Part shown: positions 61,802 to 64,000 of the stretch, one piece after another
How the letters are laid out: every line of letters starts with the position of its first letter
Numbering within the stretch: the stretch's first letter is position 1
Source: Opitutaceae bacterium
Lineage (GTDB): Bacteria; Verrucomicrobiota; Verrucomicrobiia; Opitutales; Opitutaceae
Assembly: GCA_030693515.1 (NCBI GenBank)
Contig: JAUYAK010000003.1
Span: 62,001 to 126,000, forward strand
DNA length: 64,000 nt
Reading direction: 5' to 3'
Notes under the pieces: model-generated
Database searches by the model: none
What the model was told of the DNA's origin: nothing
Seen by the model: only the letters and a program-made list of their open reading frames with translations
Made by a program: the position numbers and the translations under genes

Positions 61802-62071
61802 ATGAATCCCGATGTCGCGATCGACCTCTTCAAGACCACGGTGGTGTTTGCCCTCTACGTGGTGGCGCCTTTTCTCGGTGTGATTCTCGTGGTCGGCCTC
61901 GCGGCCAGCCTCATCCAGTCGGTGACGAGCATGCAGGAGCAGACGCTCACGTTTGTGCCCAAGCTGCTGGCCCTCGCCGGCCTCATCCTGGCGCTCACGC
62001 CGTGGCTGCTGCGCTCGCTCACCGAATTCACGATCTCGATCCTCTCGCGCATGGGCGGGATCGTGCAGTGA
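61802..62071 (+). CDS. fliQ: Flagellar biosynthetic protein FliQ
   Basis: 89 residues, [20 protein letters not shown], with two hydrophobic helices ([20 protein letters not shown] and [19 protein letters not shown]) and the conserved [15 protein letters not shown] between them. It is a component of the FliPQR gate. It sits 19 bp after fliP. Confidence 0.96.
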   Translation: MNPDVAIDLFKTTVVFALYVVAPFLGVILVVGLAASLIQSVTSMQEQTLTFVPKLLALAGLILALTPWLLRSLTEFTISILSRMGGIVQ

Positions 62072-62105
62072 TTCGGCGCGGCTTGCGGCCGGAAGCACCC
62101 GAAGC

Positions 62106-62858
62106 ATGAGCCTCGACTACGGGTTTTGCTGGATGATGGTGCTGCTCCGCTCAATGGGGCTGATCATCCAGTTGCCGGTGATCGCGGGGCGGCCGATTCC
62201 GATTCCCGTGCGCATCGCGCTCGGTGGTGCGCTCGCGACGCTCATCACGGGCCTCGTGCCGGTGGCGCCGCTGCCGCTCGATCTCTGGACGCTGGCCGCG
62301 GCTTCCATGAAGGAGGTGATTCTCGGCCTCGCCCTCGGGTTTGTGGCGCGCCTGGCGTTTGCCGCCATCGAAATGGCCGGCCGCGTGATCTCAACTGAGG
62401 TCGGGTTGATGGCTTCGCCGGGCATGGGTGTTCCGGAGCCGGCGAGTGAACCGCTCGCGGCATTCCTGTCCTCGTTTGCCGTGGTGCTTTTTTTCCTCTT
62501 TGGCGCGCACCAGACGGTGATTGGCGCGTTTGCGCGCAGCTTCCTGCTCGCGCCGGCGGGGCAGGCGGGCTTCGACCCGCAGGTGGCGACTTCGCTCATC
62601 ATTGCGACGGCGCATGTCCTCGAGCTGGGCTTGCGCATCGCGGCGCCTTTTATCGCGATGAATTTTCTCATCACGCTCGCGTTCTCGGTGCTCGGCCGTG
62701 CCGTGCCGAAAATGAACGTCTTCATCGTTAGTTTTTCCGCCCGTGCGCTCGTCGGCTTCGGCCTGCTCAGCGCGGCTGGCGCACTGATTGCGCGTTACCT
62801 TTTCGTCGAGTTCGGCGAGACGCCGATGCGGATGCTTCAGATCTTGCCGGCGCGTTGA
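62106..62858 (+). CDS. fliR: Flagellar biosynthetic protein FliR
   Basis: 250 residues from the ATG at 62106 with about six membrane helices. Family segments include [40 protein letters not shown] and [27 protein letters not shown]. It completes the export gate with FliP and FliQ. A 153-bp gap with a sigma-54 promoter separates it from flhB, which normally follows. Confidence 0.95.
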   Translation: MSLDYGFCWMMVLLRSMGLIIQLPVIAGRPIPIPVRIALGGALATLITGLVPVAPLPLDLWTLAAASMKEVILGLALGFVARLAFAAIEMAGRVISTEVGLMASPGMGVPEPASEPLAAFLSSFAVVLFFLFGAHQTVIGAFARSFLLAPAGQAGFDPQVATSLIIATAHVLELGLRIAAPFIAMNFLITLAFSVLGRAVPKMNVFIVSFSARALVGFGLLSAAGALIARYLFVEFGETPMRMLQILPAR

Positions 62859-62976
62859 GCGCGGCGCGGCAAATCTTGCCGCCCTGATTATTACACGGGT
62901 CTTTGGGCGGTGTTTGCAAATTCGATAGAATCGTAAAGCGCTGTTATAAAGATGATAGCACAGGTGTGAAATCTCT

Positions 62977-62992
62977 TGGCACCGGCGTTGCT
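62977..62992 (+). promoter_or_regulatory. Sigma-54 (-24/-12) promoter for flhB
   Basis: TGGCACCGGCGTTGCT matches the TGGCAC-N5-TTGCT consensus in full, with GG (62978-62979) and GC (62990-62991) separated by 10 bases. The start site is expected near 63003, about 9 bases before the flhB ATG. This makes flhB the head of a second flagellar transcription unit. Confidence 0.9.
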
Positions 62993-63011
62993 AAAGTTCG
63001 TGCACGACCGC

Positions 63012-64000
63012 ATGGCCGAGCACGAACAAGACCAAAAAACCGAGCAGGCTTCCGAGAAAAAACTCTCCGAGGCCGCCGAGCGCGGTCAGTTCGCCAAGTC
63101 GCACGAGGTCACGGTGCTTTTTCCGCTCGGCGCAGCGCTCGGGGTGCTGGCCCTCACGGCCGGCGATGCCTCGCGCAGCGTCGCGGAGTATGCGATCGGC
63201 ATGTTTACGCGTTTCACCGTCACCCCGGTCGAGACGGACACAGTGGTCCCTCAGATCAGCGAGGCGATGATGGTCTTTGGCGGTGTAGCCGGGCCGGTAT
63301 TGCTGGCTGTCGTGGTGGCCGTGCTGCTCGCCCTCGGCGTGCAGAGCGGATTTCGGCTCTCGCCCAAAGCCGTCGCGATCAAGTTTGAGAATCTCAATCC
63401 GGCGGCCGGCTTTGGCCGCATCTTCTCCAAGTCGGTCTTCGCCCGTAGCGGCATCGATCTGCTGAAGCTCATCGCGATCGGGTCGGCGCTCTGGCTCGGG
63501 GCGCGCGGCCTCGTGAGCGACCCGCTGTTCAGCGCGCCGGTCGAGGCGGCCTACCTCGGCCAGTTCCTCAGCAATTCCACGATCCTGTTCCTCACGCGCC
63601 TGCTCTTAGCGCTGTCGATCGTCGCGGCCATCAGCTTCGGCTACGAGAAATTCAAGACGTCCCGCGAACTCATGATGACCAAGCAGGAGGTCAAGGATGA
63701 GCGCAAGCAGGCCGAGGGCGACGCCAACACCAAGGCCGCCATGCGCCGCATGGCCCGCCGCCTGGTCCAGAAGCAGATGCTCGCCGCGGTGCAGACCGCG
63801 GATGTCGTCGTGACGAACCCGACCCACTTTGCCGTCGCGCTGAAATACGAGCGCGGCGTCGACCAGGCGCCGGTGGTGCTCGCCAAGGGCGAGAACCGCT
63901 TCGCCCAGCGCATCAAGGCGCTCGCCGCCGAGCACGGCGTGCCCACGGTCGAGAACAAGCCCGTCGCCCGCATGCTCTTCGCCATGGGCAAGGTCGGCGA
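63012..64000 (+). CDS. flhB: Flagellar biosynthesis protein FlhB (3' truncated by window)
   Basis: The frame runs from the ATG at 63012 (MAEHEQDQKTEQASEKKLSE) to the end of the window, 329 residues without a stop. SEAAERGQFAKSHEV is the usual N-terminus. Four membrane helices follow, then the long helix with KQEVKDERKQAEGD. The autocleavage site N269-P270-T271-H272 (TNPTHFAVALKYERG) is intact. FlhB controls export specificity together with FliK. The gene is preceded by its own sigma-54 promoter, and flhA would be the expected next gene. Confidence 0.95.
   Translation, partial: MAEHEQDQKTEQASEKKLSEAAERGQFAKSHEVTVLFPLGAALGVLALTAGDASRSVAEYAIGMFTRFTVTPVETDTVVPQISEAMMVFGGVAGPVLLAVVVAVLLALGVQSGFRLSPKAVAIKFENLNPAAGFGRIFSKSVFARSGIDLLKLIAIGSALWLGARGLVSDPLFSAPVEAAYLGQFLSNSTILFLTRLLLALSIVAAISFGYEKFKTSRELMMTKQEVKDERKQAEGDANTKAAMRRMARRLVQKQMLAAVQTADVVVTNPTHFAVALKYERGVDQAPVVLAKGENRFAQRIKALAAEHGVPTVENKPVARMLFAMGKVG

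Overview
The window is GC-rich and looks like a chromosomal segment of a flagellated Gram-negative bacterium. The verrucomicrobial or Opitutaceae-like assignment is an inference from the mix of genes: secreted sulfatase, CehA/McbA-type metallohydrolase and SMP-30 proteins, LptD, a TonB-family protein, an Nramp-like transporter, menaquinone synthesis, mannosylglycerate synthesis and a sigma-54-driven flagellar cluster. No rRNA or other decisive marker is present.

Layout. 1-5370: the end of an Nramp-like transporter, then three minus-strand genes for exported hydrolytic proteins. 5538-10434: UspA, a beta-CASP metallo-hydrolase and 2-oxoglutarate dehydrogenase E1 with no E2 beside it. 10431-14510: an accessory region with two broken genes, a Phd/PIN toxin-antitoxin pair flanked by two copies of a 77-bp repeat, and a three-gene nuclease module (PD-(D/E)xK-like protein, unknown small protein, HNH protein). 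14713-16122: a flavin-dependent oxidoreductase, a nested palindromic element and a frameshifted outer-membrane-factor tail. 16119-29277: a long run of minus-strand genes. It holds fumarase between two SLC13-type transporters, Trk/Ktr potassium uptake, an AarF kinase, mannosyl-3-phosphoglycerate synthase and phosphatase, and an MscS channel. Much of this fits osmotic adaptation. A tRNA-Ser(GCU) follows.

29537-45274: housekeeping genes (acylphosphatase, an ABC exporter, MenA, thioredoxin, ScpA, an RsmB-like methyltransferase, LptD, GlgB, TonB, a Gre-like factor), then a three-gene ParA / unknown / coiled-coil operon. 45499-47047: a lower-GC RelA/SpoT-domain gene interrupted by an in-frame TAG, and a possible IS110-like remnant.

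47048-64000: a response regulator with a degenerate HD-GYP domain, divergent from a flagellar cluster ordered flgB-flgC-fliE-fliF-fliG-fliH-fliI-fliJ-(MotE-like)-fliK-flgD-flgE-like-fliL-fliM-fliN-fliO-fliP-fliQ-fliR, then flhB, which runs off the end. Two closely similar -24/-12 (sigma-54) promoters lie directly upstream of flgB and flhB. Together these genes build the basal-body rod, MS ring, C-ring switch, export ATPase complex, hook cap and hook, and the type III export gate.

Several families of palindromic repeats lie between genes. In a few cases a repeat arm supplies the stop codon of the neighbouring gene.
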